From: Sedimenticola selenatireducens DSM 17993
Lineage (GTDB): Bacteria; Pseudomonadota; Gammaproteobacteria; Chromatiales; Chromatiaceae
NCBI RefSeq assembly: GCF_000428045.1
Contig: NZ_ATZE01000026.1
Coordinates: 16,095 to 80,094, forward strand
DNA: 64,000 nucleotides
Direction of reading: 5' to 3'
The translations under genes and the position numbers were made by a program. This document shows positions 27,134 through 35,679 of this stretch, in pieces. The notes beneath the pieces are model-generated. The model was given only the letters and a program-made list of their open reading frames with translations, was not told the DNA's origin and did no database searches. Each line of letters opens with the position of its first letter. The stretch's first letter is position 1.

Positions 27134-28041
27134 TGGCTGACAAGTTAGTAGCAGGTACCGATGCCATTGCCGCCAAGGGCTGGTTCAAGGCCCATCAGTG
27201 GTTGATTCTTCGTCGTGCAAGCCAGTTGTCTATATTGGTTCTGTTCCTGCTGGGCCCATTGGCAGGTTTGTGGATAGTAAAAGGTAATCTGGCAGCCAGT
27301 ATGACTCTGGATGTATTGCCGCTGACTGATCCACATGTCCTGTTGCAGTCGGTGCTGTCGGGTGTGGTACCGGAGTTGTCGGCTATTGTCGGCGTTGTCA
27401 TTGTGATTGCCTTCTATCTGCTGGTGGGAGGAAGGGTCTACTGCTCCTGGGTATGCCCGGTAAACATAGTGACGGACGCTGCTGCCTGGTTACGTCGAAA
27501 ACTCGGTATCAAAACCACTTCACAGATGGCGAAGTCGACGCGTTACTGGATGTTGGGACTGACGTTGGTCCTGCCTATTGTAACCGGCTCGCTGGTCTGG
27601 GAGTTGTTCAATCCGGTATCAATGTTGTTCCGCGGCATTGTGTTCGGGATGGGCATGGCATGGATTCTGATTGTAGGAATCTTCCTGTTTGATCTGTTCA
27701 TTGCCAAGAATGGATGGTGTGGAAGGCTCTGTCCGGTAGGCGCGTTTTACAGCCTGCTGGGTGCCGGGAGTGCAATCAGAATCGTTGCGGCTGAGAGGGA
27801 GAGCTGTAACGACTGCATGGATTGCTTTGTGGTCTGTCCGGAGAAGCAGGTAATCAAACCTGCCTTGAAAGGGGCGGACAAGGGGATTGGGCCGGTTATC
27901 CTCTCTGCCAACTGCACAAATTGTGGACGCTGTATTGATGTATGTGCAAAAGATGTATTCCAGTTTGGGACCCGTTTTAACAACCTGATGGTGAACGCAT
28001 CCGGAAAACAGCGAGACGACGGAGCGCAACATTCTGTCTGA
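27133..28041 (+). CDS. napH: Quinol dehydrogenase membrane subunit NapH
   Basis: A 302-residue membrane protein with four transmembrane helices, two CxxxCP motifs on the cytoplasmic side (CSWVCPVNI, CGRLCPVGA) and two C-terminal [4Fe-4S] motifs (CNDCMDCFVVCP, CTNCGRCIDVCA). This is the NapH pattern. It forms the membrane half of the NapGH quinol oxidase. It shares one base with napG and is 63 bases before napB. Confidence 0.95.
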   Translation: MADKLVAGTDAIAAKGWFKAHQWLILRRASQLSILVLFLLGPLAGLWIVKGNLAASMTLDVLPLTDPHVLLQSVLSGVVPELSAIVGVVIVIAFYLLVGGRVYCSWVCPVNIVTDAAAWLRRKLGIKTTSQMAKSTRYWMLGLTLVLPIVTGSLVWELFNPVSMLFRGIVFGMGMAWILIVGIFLFDLFIAKNGWCGRLCPVGAFYSLLGAGSAIRIVAAERESCNDCMDCFVVCPEKQVIKPALKGADKGIGPVILSANCTNCGRCIDVCAKDVFQFGTRFNNLMVNASGKQRDDGAQHSV

Positions 28042-28104
28042 TCCTGGTTGATCAAGACCGTCAAATATCCGGATATCATGATTTAGAGCTTTATGGAGAT
28101 CGAG

Positions 28105-28533
28105 ATGAAAAAAGTAATCGTAACCCTAATGGTTGCCATGGTGACACTCATGTTCACCGGGGGCGCCTTCTCTGGTGTCACCTCGCTTCGGGGTGATAAG
28201 GATCTGACTGCAGGAGCGGACGAAAATCCGATGCGTAAGCAGGTCATCACCCAGGGTGCTGTAGAGCGCAGCTACAAGATCCAGCCACCAATGATCCCGC
28301 ATAAGATTGACAAGGAGACCATCAATCTTAAAACGAACACCTGCATGAAGTGCCATTCTGAAAAGACCTATGAACAGAAAAAAGCGCCAAAGGCGGGTGA
28401 TTCTCACTATGTGTCACGGGACGGTAAGGTTCTGGAGACCATTTCTACCCGTCGATACTTTTGTAACCAGTGCCATGCGCCTCAGCTAAATGCTGAGCCA
28501 ATTGTTAACAATCAGTTCGAAGGTGCGAAGTAG
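28105..28533 (+). CDS. napB: Diheme cytochrome c NapB
   Basis: Start placed at the ATG at 28105 (MKKVIV), which has GGAG five bases before it; an ATG 12 bases earlier is also in frame. The signal peptide ends near GGAFS. Two haem sites, CMKCH and CNQCH, and a distal His pattern identify the small subunit of periplasmic nitrate reductase. The 142-residue length is normal. NapB hands electrons from NapC or NapGH to NapA. A hairpin of terminator type separates it from napC. Confidence 0.95.
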   Translation: MKKVIVTLMVAMVTLMFTGGAFSGVTSLRGDKDLTAGADENPMRKQVITQGAVERSYKIQPPMIPHKIDKETINLKTNTCMKCHSEKTYEQKKAPKAGDSHYVSRDGKVLETISTRRYFCNQCHAPQLNAEPIVNNQFEGAK

Positions 28534-28556
28534 GTACTAGTTGTAGGTGTTGAGCT

Positions 28557-28595
28557 TACCCCCGATTCAACCAGGGTGAGTCGGGGGTTATTTGT
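28557..28595 (+). terminator. Terminator-like hairpin between napB and napC
   Basis: The stem ACCCCCGATTC / GAGTCGGGGGT has one G.T pair and is followed by a T-rich tail (TATTTGTTG). It would end part of the transcript before napC, lowering napC relative to napB. Confidence 0.65.
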
Positions 28596-28674
28596 TGATC
28601 GAAAGCAATTACCTAAATGTCCTGGGTCGGTATGATTCCGAGCAGAGATAATAAAGAAGATATGGGGTCGTAAA

Positions 28675-29238
28675 ATGAATAAGGGTGCTAAGCGTGGCGT
28701 ATTAAGTTTGTTGGTAGTCGGCATCGTGCTGGGTATTGTTCTTTGGGGTGGTTTCAACACCGCCATGGAGGCGACCAATACCGAACAGTTCTGCATCTCC
28801 TGTCATGAGATGGAAGAGAATGTTTACCAGGAATTGCAGGATACCATTCACTTTACTAACCGAACCGGGGTGCGCGCTACTTGCCCTGACTGTCACGTAC
28901 CCAAGGATTGGGTGCATAAGGTGGTGCGTAAAATCAAGGCCAGTAATGAGCTCTATCACAAGTTTATGGGCACCATTGATACACCCGAAAAGTTCGAGGC
29001 CAAGCGGCTGCAACTGGCGCAGAATGTCTGGAAGGCGATGAAGGATACCGATTCCCGTGAGTGTCGAAACTGCCACAACTTTGATTCCATGGACTTCACC
29101 CGCCAGGAGAGTCGTAGTGCTGATTCCCATGATGAAGCGATTGAGAAGGGCTACACCTGTATCGATTGTCACAAGGGTATCGCGCACTCACTGCCGGAGG
29201 GTTATGACCCGGCGGAAGACATGCCTGGTGAAGGTTGA
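28675..29238 (+). CDS. napC: Tetraheme cytochrome c NapC
   Basis: A 187-residue NapC/NirT-family protein: one N-terminal membrane anchor (about 8-28) and four haem sites (CISCH, CPDCH, CRNCH, CIDCH). It oxidises quinol in the inner membrane and passes electrons to NapB. With NapGH also encoded, the cell has two quinol routes to NapA. It is preceded by its own 141-base gap and followed by a strong terminator, so it closes the operon. Confidence 0.95.
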   Translation: MNKGAKRGVLSLLVVGIVLGIVLWGGFNTAMEATNTEQFCISCHEMEENVYQELQDTIHFTNRTGVRATCPDCHVPKDWVHKVVRKIKASNELYHKFMGTIDTPEKFEAKRLQLAQNVWKAMKDTDSRECRNCHNFDSMDFTRQESRSADSHDEAIEKGYTCIDCHKGIAHSLPEGYDPAEDMPGEG

Positions 29239-29288
29239 TCCCGATACAGTAAGTAAATGCCTGGCATGAAATGGTCCGGGCCGATTTG

Positions 29289-29332
29289 AACAATAGCCTG
29301 CTGGATTTGTCCAACGGGCTATTGTTTTTTAA
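29289..29332 (+). terminator. Rho-independent terminator after napC
   Basis: The stem AACAATAGCC / GGGCTATTGTT has a 17-base loop and a TTTTTT tail. It ends the nap operon before moaA. Confidence 0.85.
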
Positions 29333-29378
29333 CTGATAACAGGAAACAATTGCATTTCACACGCCGGGATGAGAAACC

Positions 29379-30359
29379 ATGACTGCACTCATTGATCGTT
29401 TTAATCGAAAGATAGAGTATCTGCGGCTCTCAGTGACGGATCGCTGCGATTTTCGTTGTTTCTATTGTATCCCGAAGGGATTTAAAGGCTTTACCGAAGT
29501 AGAGGATCGGCTGAAGCTGGATGAGTTTATCCGGCTGATCCGGGTGTTTAGTGAAATGGGTGTCAGCAAGGTACGGCTGACGGGTGGTGAACCGCTGATC
29601 CATAAGGACATCGAGGTGATGGTTCGGGGGATTGCCGCGCTACCGGATATCGAGGACTTCTCGATGAGTACCAACGCCTCCCATCTCGCGCAACACGCCC
29701 GGATGCTCAAGGATACCGGGGTAGGGCGTATCAATGTCAGTCTTGATTCCCTGAATTCGGAAGTATTTCGTCAGATTACCCAAGGGGACCTGAACAAGGT
29801 AATCGATGGGTTGATGGAGGCGAAGCGGGTCGATCTCTACCCGATCAAGATCAATATGGTGGTGATGCGGGACCTGAATCTCCATGAAGTGGGCGATATG
29901 GTGGATTTCTGTATTAAAAACCGGTTTACCCTGAGATTCATTGAAACCATGCCGGTGGGCGCTGCCGGCCAAGAGGCCCGGGATCGCTATGTGCCGATGG
30001 ACGAGGTTCGACAGATTCTGGAACAACGCTTCAAGCTGGAGCCGGCACGCATGAAGGGGGCCGGACCTGCCAAATATTTCAAGATAGTTGATAAACGCAT
30101 CAAGATCGGATTTATCACCCCCATGTCTCAGCATTTCTGTGAGGATTGTAATCGGGTGCGCCTCTCGTCCGAAGGTACGCTCTATCTCTGTCTGGGACAA
30201 CAGGACAAACTGGAACTGAAACCGTTATTGCGCAAGGGACTCTCTGATGATCAACTGAAGGACGAGATCCTGGCGGCGATCCAGAGAAAACCGGAGAAAC
30301 ACGAGTTTAATACCAATCCTGACCAGGTGGTGCGTGTCATGTCCATGACCGGCGGCTGA
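29379..30359 (+). CDS. moaA: GTP 3',8-cyclase MoaA
   Basis: A 326-residue radical SAM enzyme with the N-terminal cluster CDFRCFYC, a C-terminal second cluster (CEDCNRVRLS...LCLG) and the C-terminal GG essential for catalysis. It makes 3',8-cyclo-GTP from GTP, the first step of molybdenum-cofactor synthesis. Its place right after nap fits: NapA needs that cofactor. The terminator in between means its expression is at least partly separate. Ribosome signal before the ATG is weak. Confidence 0.96.
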   Translation: MTALIDRFNRKIEYLRLSVTDRCDFRCFYCIPKGFKGFTEVEDRLKLDEFIRLIRVFSEMGVSKVRLTGGEPLIHKDIEVMVRGIAALPDIEDFSMSTNASHLAQHARMLKDTGVGRINVSLDSLNSEVFRQITQGDLNKVIDGLMEAKRVDLYPIKINMVVMRDLNLHEVGDMVDFCIKNRFTLRFIETMPVGAAGQEARDRYVPMDEVRQILEQRFKLEPARMKGAGPAKYFKIVDKRIKIGFITPMSQHFCEDCNRVRLSSEGTLYLCLGQQDKLELKPLLRKGLSDDQLKDEILAAIQRKPEKHEFNTNPDQVVRVMSMTGG

Positions 30360-30380
30360 AAATACAGATCACCCGCGCCA

Positions 30381-31025
30381 ATGAGTGAACCAAAGACCAT
30401 TGAGTGGTTTTACGATTTCATCTCCCCTTACGCCTACCTGGCGAGTCAGACCCTGGACCGGTTTCCCGCTGACGTGCGCATTATGCGCCGGCCAATTTTA
30501 TTCGCTGGCATCCTGAAACAGTGGGAGACGCGGGGGCCGGGTGAGATTGCACCCATGCGCAAATTCACTTATCGGCAGATTGCCTGGTTGGCGGAAAAAA
30601 ATACCATCCCGCTTAAATTTCCGCCGCTTCACCCGTTTAATCCACTGAAGCTGTTACGCCTGAATATTGCCCTGGGGGACGATCCGTCTATTGCAGACCG
30701 CCTGTTCAGGTTTGTCTGGGCTGAAGGAAAGAGTAGTGACAACCCAGCCGATTGGGCCTCATTACTCGATGATTTGGGATTGGACAGCAAACAGGCGGCG
30801 GATTTGGTGAGCGCACCCGATGTCAAGTCCCGGCTGATCGCAAACACCCAACAGGCGATCTCTCGGGATATATTTGGTGTGCCGGGATTTATCCTTGATG
30901 AGGAAGTGTTCTGGGGTTTTGATTCCATGCCGCTCATCAACGACTATCTGCAGGACCCCGCGCTTTTCAATCGACCTGCCATGCGGCAGGCCGATGGGGT
31001 GGGTGAGGGTATCAAAAGGGGCTGA
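30381..31025 (+). CDS. 2-hydroxychromene-2-carboxylate isomerase / DsbA-family (kappa GST-like)
   Basis: A 214-residue thioredoxin-fold protein with the start EWFYDFISPYAYLASQ, the landmark of the HCCA isomerase/GST-kappa branch of the DsbA family, where the active-site position is Ser-Pro rather than Cys. The cis-Pro loop is FGVPGFILD near 170. It would be a cytoplasmic glutathione-dependent isomerase. The true substrate is unknown; naphthalene breakdown, for which the family is named, is not suggested by the neighbours. It starts 21 bases after moaA. Confidence 0.83.
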   Translation: MSEPKTIEWFYDFISPYAYLASQTLDRFPADVRIMRRPILFAGILKQWETRGPGEIAPMRKFTYRQIAWLAEKNTIPLKFPPLHPFNPLKLLRLNIALGDDPSIADRLFRFVWAEGKSSDNPADWASLLDDLGLDSKQAADLVSAPDVKSRLIANTQQAISRDIFGVPGFILDEEVFWGFDSMPLINDYLQDPALFNRPAMRQADGVGEGIKRG

Positions 31026-31042
31026 TGCCGCTGTCTGTCAGT

Positions 31043-31342
31043 TCAGGGAAGCGTCTTCCTGAATGGTTTGACCGATATTTGCGAAAAGACACCTGTTTGA
31101 GTGTAGGGGTCGTCATCGGCCCAGGCCTTGGCCTCTTCCAGGCTGGCGAATTCAGCAATAATCAGACTTCCGCTGAAGCCCGCTGGTCCCGGGTCTTCAC
31201 TATCGATTGCCGGGTGGGGGCCTGCCAATAGCAGCCGGCCTTCATTCTGTAGCTGCTTGAGTCGCTCCACGTGCTCGGGACGTGCCTGCAGGCGGGCCTC
31301 CAGGCTGTCTTCTCGATCCGTACCCATGATTGCGTAAAACAC
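31043..31342 (-). CDS. yciI: YciI-family protein
   Basis: A 99-residue protein of the YciI (DGPF) family, ferredoxin-like fold, with the pattern HVERLKQLQNEGRLLLAGPHPA and FSGSLIIAEFASLEEAKAWADDDPY. The GTG start is right behind the yciB stop, with GGAGGAGAG inside the end of yciB, so the two are co-translated. The pair is common in gammaproteobacteria. Biochemical role is not settled for the family. Confidence 0.9.
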   Translation of the reverse strand: MFYAIMGTDREDSLEARLQARPEHVERLKQLQNEGRLLLAGPHPAIDSEDPGPAGFSGSLIIAEFASLEEAKAWADDDPYTQTGVFSQISVKPFRKTLP

Positions 31343-31900
31343 TCAACTCTCCTCCGGGGTTGTTTTCTGCTCTGGCTCGGTAATGAACTTTGCCAGATAG
31401 AAGGCTTGCAGGATGATAAACAGTATGGTCATTCCCATCATGCCAAAGAGCTTGAAGTTGACCCACGCTGCTTCGGAAAAATTGAAAGCCACGTATAGAT
31501 TGACCACCCCCATGGCGACAAAGAACAGGGTCCAGGCCAGGTTGAGCCTGCTCCAGACAGGAGGAGGCAACGCAACGCTTTTGCTCATCATCCTCTCAAC
31601 CAGCGGTTTGTTTCCGATGAACTGGCTGCCGAGAAACACGATGGCGAACAGCCAGTTAACCACCGTCGGCTTCCATTTGAGGAATAACGGATCCTGCAGA
31701 TAGAGGGTCAGGCCACCAAACAGCAACACCAGCAGCAGCGTGACCAGGTGCATCTTCTCAACCTTGTGATGCCGGAACCAGTTAAAACCCACCTGAGCGA
31801 TAGTGGCGACAATGATGACCGCTGTCGCCACGTAGAAGTCATACATTTTATAGGCGATGAAGAAAAGTATGACGGGAAACAGATCGCTGAGAAACTTCAT
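31343..31900 (-). CDS. yciB: Inner-membrane protein YciB (IspZ family)
   Basis: A 185-residue membrane protein with five or six transmembrane helices, starting MKFLSDLFPVILFFIAYK, with the family marks FLGSQFIGNKPLVERMM and FVAMGVVNLYVAF. YciB works with cell-division and envelope proteins and is linked to septation and envelope integrity. It is transcribed divergently from the RNase AM gene and is directly coupled to yciI. Confidence 0.94.
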   Translation of the reverse strand: MKFLSDLFPVILFFIAYKMYDFYVATAVIIVATIAQVGFNWFRHHKVEKMHLVTLLLVLLFGGLTLYLQDPLFLKWKPTVVNWLFAIVFLGSQFIGNKPLVERMMSKSVALPPPVWSRLNLAWTLFFVAMGVVNLYVAFNFSEAAWVNFKLFGMMGMTILFIILQAFYLAKFITEPEQKTTPEES

Positions 31901-32053
31901 GATTTTATAATAAGGCCCGGCCGTTGATTGTGGCAGGATAACATAAATTGCCCAGACCCCAGCAGCAGAACGGCGCTTTTCGGTCTTGCACCCGCTTGGC
32001 GGTGTTGCAGCGGTAGTGAATCAATCTGTGACTCTTTAGGTTACAATGCGCGG

Positions 32054-32911
32054 ATGAATGTCTGCTACGATCTCCATACCCACACCACTGCCTCTGACGG
32101 AACTCTGCCTCCCTCTGTGCTGGTGGCTCGCGCCGTGGCGGCAGGCGTTGATGTGTTGGCTGTGACTGATCACGACACCACCGAAGGGTTACTGGAAGCC
32201 TCGACAGCCGCCAAAGGCAGCGGGATCTGCCTGGTCACCGGTGTGGAGATCTCGGTAACCTGGAGTGGCCAGGTGGTACACATAGTGGGGCTGGGCTTCG
32301 ATCCGGAGAATAAAACCCTGCAGGCGGGGCTTGCGGAACTGCGCCGTTTCCGTGGCTGGCGTGCGGAAGAGATAGGTAGGCGGTTGGAAAAACATGGGAT
32401 TTCGGGTGCTTATGAAGGAGCAAAGGGATATTCCAATGGGCACCTGATCAGCCGTACCCATTTCGCCCGGTTCCTGGTCGAGCAGGGTTACGCTCCTGAT
32501 ATGCGCAAGGTGTTCAAGCAGTTTCTGACTCAAGGGAAACCTGGCCATGTGGCCGGCGAATGGGCTGATCTGGGCAAGGCTGTGGGCTGGATACACGGTG
32601 CGGGTGGTGAAGCGGTCATTGCCCATCCGGCTCGATATGGCATGACCAGAACCAAGCTACGACGCCTGATTGGCGAGTTTCAGGAGGCCGGTGGTGCTGC
32701 ACTGGAAGTGGTCTCTGGAAGCCATAGCAGGGATGAGGCGTTCACCATGGCGAAGCATAGTCGTGATTTCTCCCTGCGGGCTTCCGTCGGCTCGGACTAT
32801 CATGGACCCGAAACGCCCTGGGCCGACCTGGGTAAGCTATCCGCGTTACCGGATAACGCGGTTCCTATCTGGCGTGGCTGGCCCGATTTAGCAGTGTCGA
32901 TTCCGGCCTGA
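32054..32911 (+). CDS. rnm: PHP-domain phosphoesterase, RNase AM (YciV/TrpH)
   Basis: Start at the ATG at 32054: the product begins MNVCYDLHTHTTASDGT, the usual PHP start; the open frame upstream is not conserved-looking. At 285 residues it has the PHP metal motifs HTHTTASDG, TDHDT, an internal VTGVEIS, HPARYG and the terminal GSDYHG. This is the YciV family, a 5'-3' exoribonuclease that trims 5' ends of rRNAs and degrades short RNAs. It heads a + strand run with yciO and the M50 protease. Confidence 0.92.
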   Translation: MNVCYDLHTHTTASDGTLPPSVLVARAVAAGVDVLAVTDHDTTEGLLEASTAAKGSGICLVTGVEISVTWSGQVVHIVGLGFDPENKTLQAGLAELRRFRGWRAEEIGRRLEKHGISGAYEGAKGYSNGHLISRTHFARFLVEQGYAPDMRKVFKQFLTQGKPGHVAGEWADLGKAVGWIHGAGGEAVIAHPARYGMTRTKLRRLIGEFQEAGGAALEVVSGSHSRDEAFTMAKHSRDFSLRASVGSDYHGPETPWADLGKLSALPDNAVPIWRGWPDLAVSIPA

Positions 32912-32952
32912 TTCTCTCCCATTTACTCACCTATCTTTTTGATTCATAACTC

Positions 32953-33576
32953 ATGGCACAGTTTTTTCAGATACATCCCGAAAATCCACAGTTGCGGCTC
33001 ATACGCAGTGCGGTAGAGATCATTCGCCAGGGCGGTGTGGTGGTTTATCCCACTGATTCAAGCTACGCATTGGGTTGCCACATTGGCGACAAGGCGGCGA
33101 TGGAACGGATCCGCACCATTCGTAAGCTGGACGACAAGCACAATTTCACCCTGGTCTGTCGCGATCTTTCGGAAATAGCCATCTATGCCAAAATTGAGAA
33201 CCAGCACTACCGGATGTTGAAGAATCTGACGCCCGGTCCCTACACTTTTATTCACATGGCAACCAAGCAGGTCCCCCGGCGATTGCAGCACCCGAAAAGA
33301 AAGACTATCGGTATTCGTGTGCCGGATAATGCCATCGCCCAGGCACTGCTGGCAGAACTGGATGAGCCCCTGATGAGTTCTACGTTGATTCTGCCGGGTG
33401 AAGAGATGCCGCTGACCGACCCTTATGAAATGCGGGATATCCTCAGTCATCAGGTGGATCTGGTGATTGACGGCGGCTACTGCGGTTTTGAAGATACCAC
33501 GGTGGTCGATATGGAAGGGGATGCACCGGTGGTGGTTCGTGCCGGAAAAGGCGATATCTCCCTGTTCGAATCCTGA
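32953..33576 (+). CDS. yciO: YciO, Sua5/YrdC-family protein
   Basis: A 207-residue YrdC-fold protein with the nucleotide-binding motif IIRQGGVVVYPTDSSYALGC and RIRTIRKLDDKHNFTLVC, more like YciO than TsaC/Sua5 (YciO pattern with short C-terminus). TsaC makes threonylcarbamoyl-AMP for tRNA t6A; YciO can do this weakly, and its normal task is uncertain. It lies 41 bases after the RNase AM gene, as in many gammaproteobacteria. Confidence 0.9.
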   Translation: MAQFFQIHPENPQLRLIRSAVEIIRQGGVVVYPTDSSYALGCHIGDKAAMERIRTIRKLDDKHNFTLVCRDLSEIAIYAKIENQHYRMLKNLTPGPYTFIHMATKQVPRRLQHPKRKTIGIRVPDNAIAQALLAELDEPLMSSTLILPGEEMPLTDPYEMRDILSHQVDLVIDGGYCGFEDTTVVDMEGDAPVVVRAGKGDISLFES

Positions 33577-33614
33577 GCAGATGTCAGTCGAAATGAGACG
33601 GGTATAATCGATCG

Positions 33615-34271
33615 ATGGAAGGTTTAACTACAACGCAACAACTCGCCGTGCTGTTTCTTCCGGTGCTGTTTGCCATTACCGTACATGAAGCGGCACATGG
33701 TTGGATGGCGAAAAAACTGGGAGATCAGACTGCGAGTCTGCTGGGGCGCGTCACTCTTAATCCGCTGCGTCATATCGACCCTATCGGCACTATACTGGTG
33801 CCCCTGGCCATGTTCGCCCTCACCGGTTTTCTGTTCGGTTGGGCCAAGCCGGTACCGGTGGATGGCAGAAAACTCAGACAACCCAGGCGGGATATGGCTC
33901 TGGTGGCGATTGCCGGCCCCGGTGCAAACCTGATCATGGCAATTTTCTGGGCTGGCATGATTCACCTGGGAATAATCCTTGGCGATGATTATGCCTGGTT
34001 TGCTCTGCCCATGGTCTATATGGGCTCTGCCGGGATACTCATCAACGCCTTTCTGATGGTGTTGAACCTGATCCCGATTCTGCCGCTGGATGGGGGGCGT
34101 GTGGTCGCTTCCCTGTTGCCTCCACGTCTGGCCATGCAGTATGCGCGGCTGGAACCGTGGGGATTAATGATTGTGGTGGCCCTCTTGTTCAGCGGCTTGC
34201 TTGGCAGTGTTGTTCAACCGGGTGTGGGTCTGGTGCAGAGTTTCAGCACTTGGATAGTGGGTTTGAGCTGA
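33615..34271 (+). CDS. Site-2 protease family zinc metalloprotease (M50)
   Basis: A 218-residue membrane protein with five or six transmembrane helices. The zinc site HEAAH lies in helix 1 (TVHEAAHGWMAKKLG), and the second metal motif NLIPILPLDGGRV (about 150-160) is in place. There are no PDZ or CBS domains, so it is of the short YwhC/Rip3-type class. It may cut transmembrane helices; substrate unknown. A terminator follows. Confidence 0.9.
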   Translation: MEGLTTTQQLAVLFLPVLFAITVHEAAHGWMAKKLGDQTASLLGRVTLNPLRHIDPIGTILVPLAMFALTGFLFGWAKPVPVDGRKLRQPRRDMALVAIAGPGANLIMAIFWAGMIHLGIILGDDYAWFALPMVYMGSAGILINAFLMVLNLIPILPLDGGRVVASLLPPRLAMQYARLEPWGLMIVVALLFSGLLGSVVQPGVGLVQSFSTWIVGLS

Positions 34272-34292
34272 ACACTTTGCTAACCTGAATCG

Positions 34293-34325
34293 AATACCCG
34301 GCGGGGCGTGGGTATTTTTAGTTTT
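34293..34325 (+). terminator. Terminator after the M50 protease gene
   Basis: The stem AATACCC / GGGTATT has a GC-rich loop and is followed by a T-rich tail. It lies in the 99-base gap before trpS. A trpS leader attenuator was considered but no leader peptide with Trp codons is seen. Confidence 0.6.
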
Positions 34326-34370
34326 TATGACCGTTTTGTAATAAAAAAACATTAACTTGAGGTAAAAATC

Positions 34371-35588
34371 TTGAACTCTGTTCCTGCGCAACATGCCCGT
34401 ATACTTTCCGGCATGCGACCGACCGGCCGTCTTCACCTGGGTCATTATCATGGTGTCTTGAAAAACTGGGTAGAACTCCAGCACGAATATGAGTGCTTCT
34501 TCTTCGTGGCCGACTGGCATGCCCTGACGACCCTCTATGACGATCCCAGTTCCATTCCCGAGAGCGTCTTGGAAATGGTGATCGACTGGCTGGCGGTAGG
34601 GGTGAACCAGGGAGAAGCGAAGATCTTTATCCAGTCCCAGGTGCCGGAGCACGCGGAACTTCATCTGCTACTCTCCATGATTACCCCGCTCGGTTGGCTC
34701 GAACGGGTGCCGACCTATAAGGACCAACAGGAGAAACTGAAGGAGAAGGACCTGGCTACCTACGGTTTTCTCGGTTACCCGCTGCTGCAGGCGGCCGATA
34801 TCCTGATCTACAAGGCGGGTTTGGTGCCGGTGGGCGAAGACCAGGTGTCCCACGTTGAGTTTACCCGGGAGGTCGCCAGGCGCTTCAACCATATCTATGG
34901 CCGGGAGACGGGGTTCGAAGCGATGGCCGAGCAGGCCATTAAAAAGATGGGTAAAAAGAGTGCCAAGCTGTACAGTCGCTATCGCAAGTCCTACCAGGAG
35001 CAGGGCGATCAGGCGGCGCTTGATGCGGCTCGGGCACTGCTGGACAGTCAACAGAATATCACGGTCAATGATCGGGACCGGCTGTTTGGTTACCTGGAGG
35101 GGAGTGGTCGCGTGATTCTGCCGGAACCCCAGCCGCTGTTGACCAAGGCCTCTAAAATGCCCGGGCTGGATGGACAGAAGATGTCCAAATCCTATGGCAA
35201 CACGATTGCCCTGCGGGATGATCCAGAGGTGATCGAAAAGGCGCTTCGCACCATGCCCACAGACACAAACCGGGTGCGTCGCACAGATCCGGGCGACCCG
35301 GATCGTTGCCCGGTATGGCAATTTCACCTCGTCTATTCGAATGACGGTGTCAAGACCTGGGTGCAGGAGGGGTGCCGCAGTGCCGGCATCGGTTGCGTGG
35401 AGTGCAAGCAGCCGGTTATCGATGCCGTGTTGCAAGAGCTGAAGCCGATCCAGGAGCGCGCACGGTCATTCGAGGCCCAACCGGACCTGGTTCGGTCGAT
35501 CCTGGCGGAAGGGTGTGAAGCGGCGCGGGACATGGCCCAGTCCACCATGGTTGAGGTGCGCCACGCCATGAGCATGAATTATCGCTAG
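34371..35588 (+). CDS. trpS: Tryptophan-tRNA ligase with probable [4Fe-4S] motif
   Basis: TTG start with GAGG 8 bases before it. Class I signatures: a HIGH-type HLGH in RPTGRLHLGHYHG and KMSKS in GQKMSKSYGNT. At 405 residues it is longer than the 334-residue E. coli enzyme. Near residue 312 the cysteines are spaced C-x21-C-x6-C-x2-C, close to the C-x22-C-x6-C-x2-C that binds an iron-sulfur cluster at the anticodon-recognition site of Thermotoga TrpRS. It attaches tryptophan to tRNA-Trp. Neighbours scpA and scpB follow on the same strand. Confidence 0.96.
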   Translation: MNSVPAQHARILSGMRPTGRLHLGHYHGVLKNWVELQHEYECFFFVADWHALTTLYDDPSSIPESVLEMVIDWLAVGVNQGEAKIFIQSQVPEHAELHLLLSMITPLGWLERVPTYKDQQEKLKEKDLATYGFLGYPLLQAADILIYKAGLVPVGEDQVSHVEFTREVARRFNHIYGRETGFEAMAEQAIKKMGKKSAKLYSRYRKSYQEQGDQAALDAARALLDSQQNITVNDRDRLFGYLEGSGRVILPEPQPLLTKASKMPGLDGQKMSKSYGNTIALRDDPEVIEKALRTMPTDTNRVRRTDPGDPDRCPVWQFHLVYSNDGVKTWVQEGCRSAGIGCVECKQPVIDAVLQELKPIQERARSFEAQPDLVRSILAEGCEAARDMAQSTMVEVRHAMSMNYR

Positions 35589-35679
35589 CCAAGGTTATTT
35601 GGATGGTTCAACGGATATGTTTCGGTGCAAATGATCGGAGTATCATGGACCACTGGATAACATTGTCGTCAGGAATATA

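Noticed and set aside
34261..34371. Trp attenuator or T-box in front of trpS
   Set aside because: A terminator-like hairpin is there, but no leader peptide with Trp codons and no T-box sequence; it fits the end of the upstream gene.
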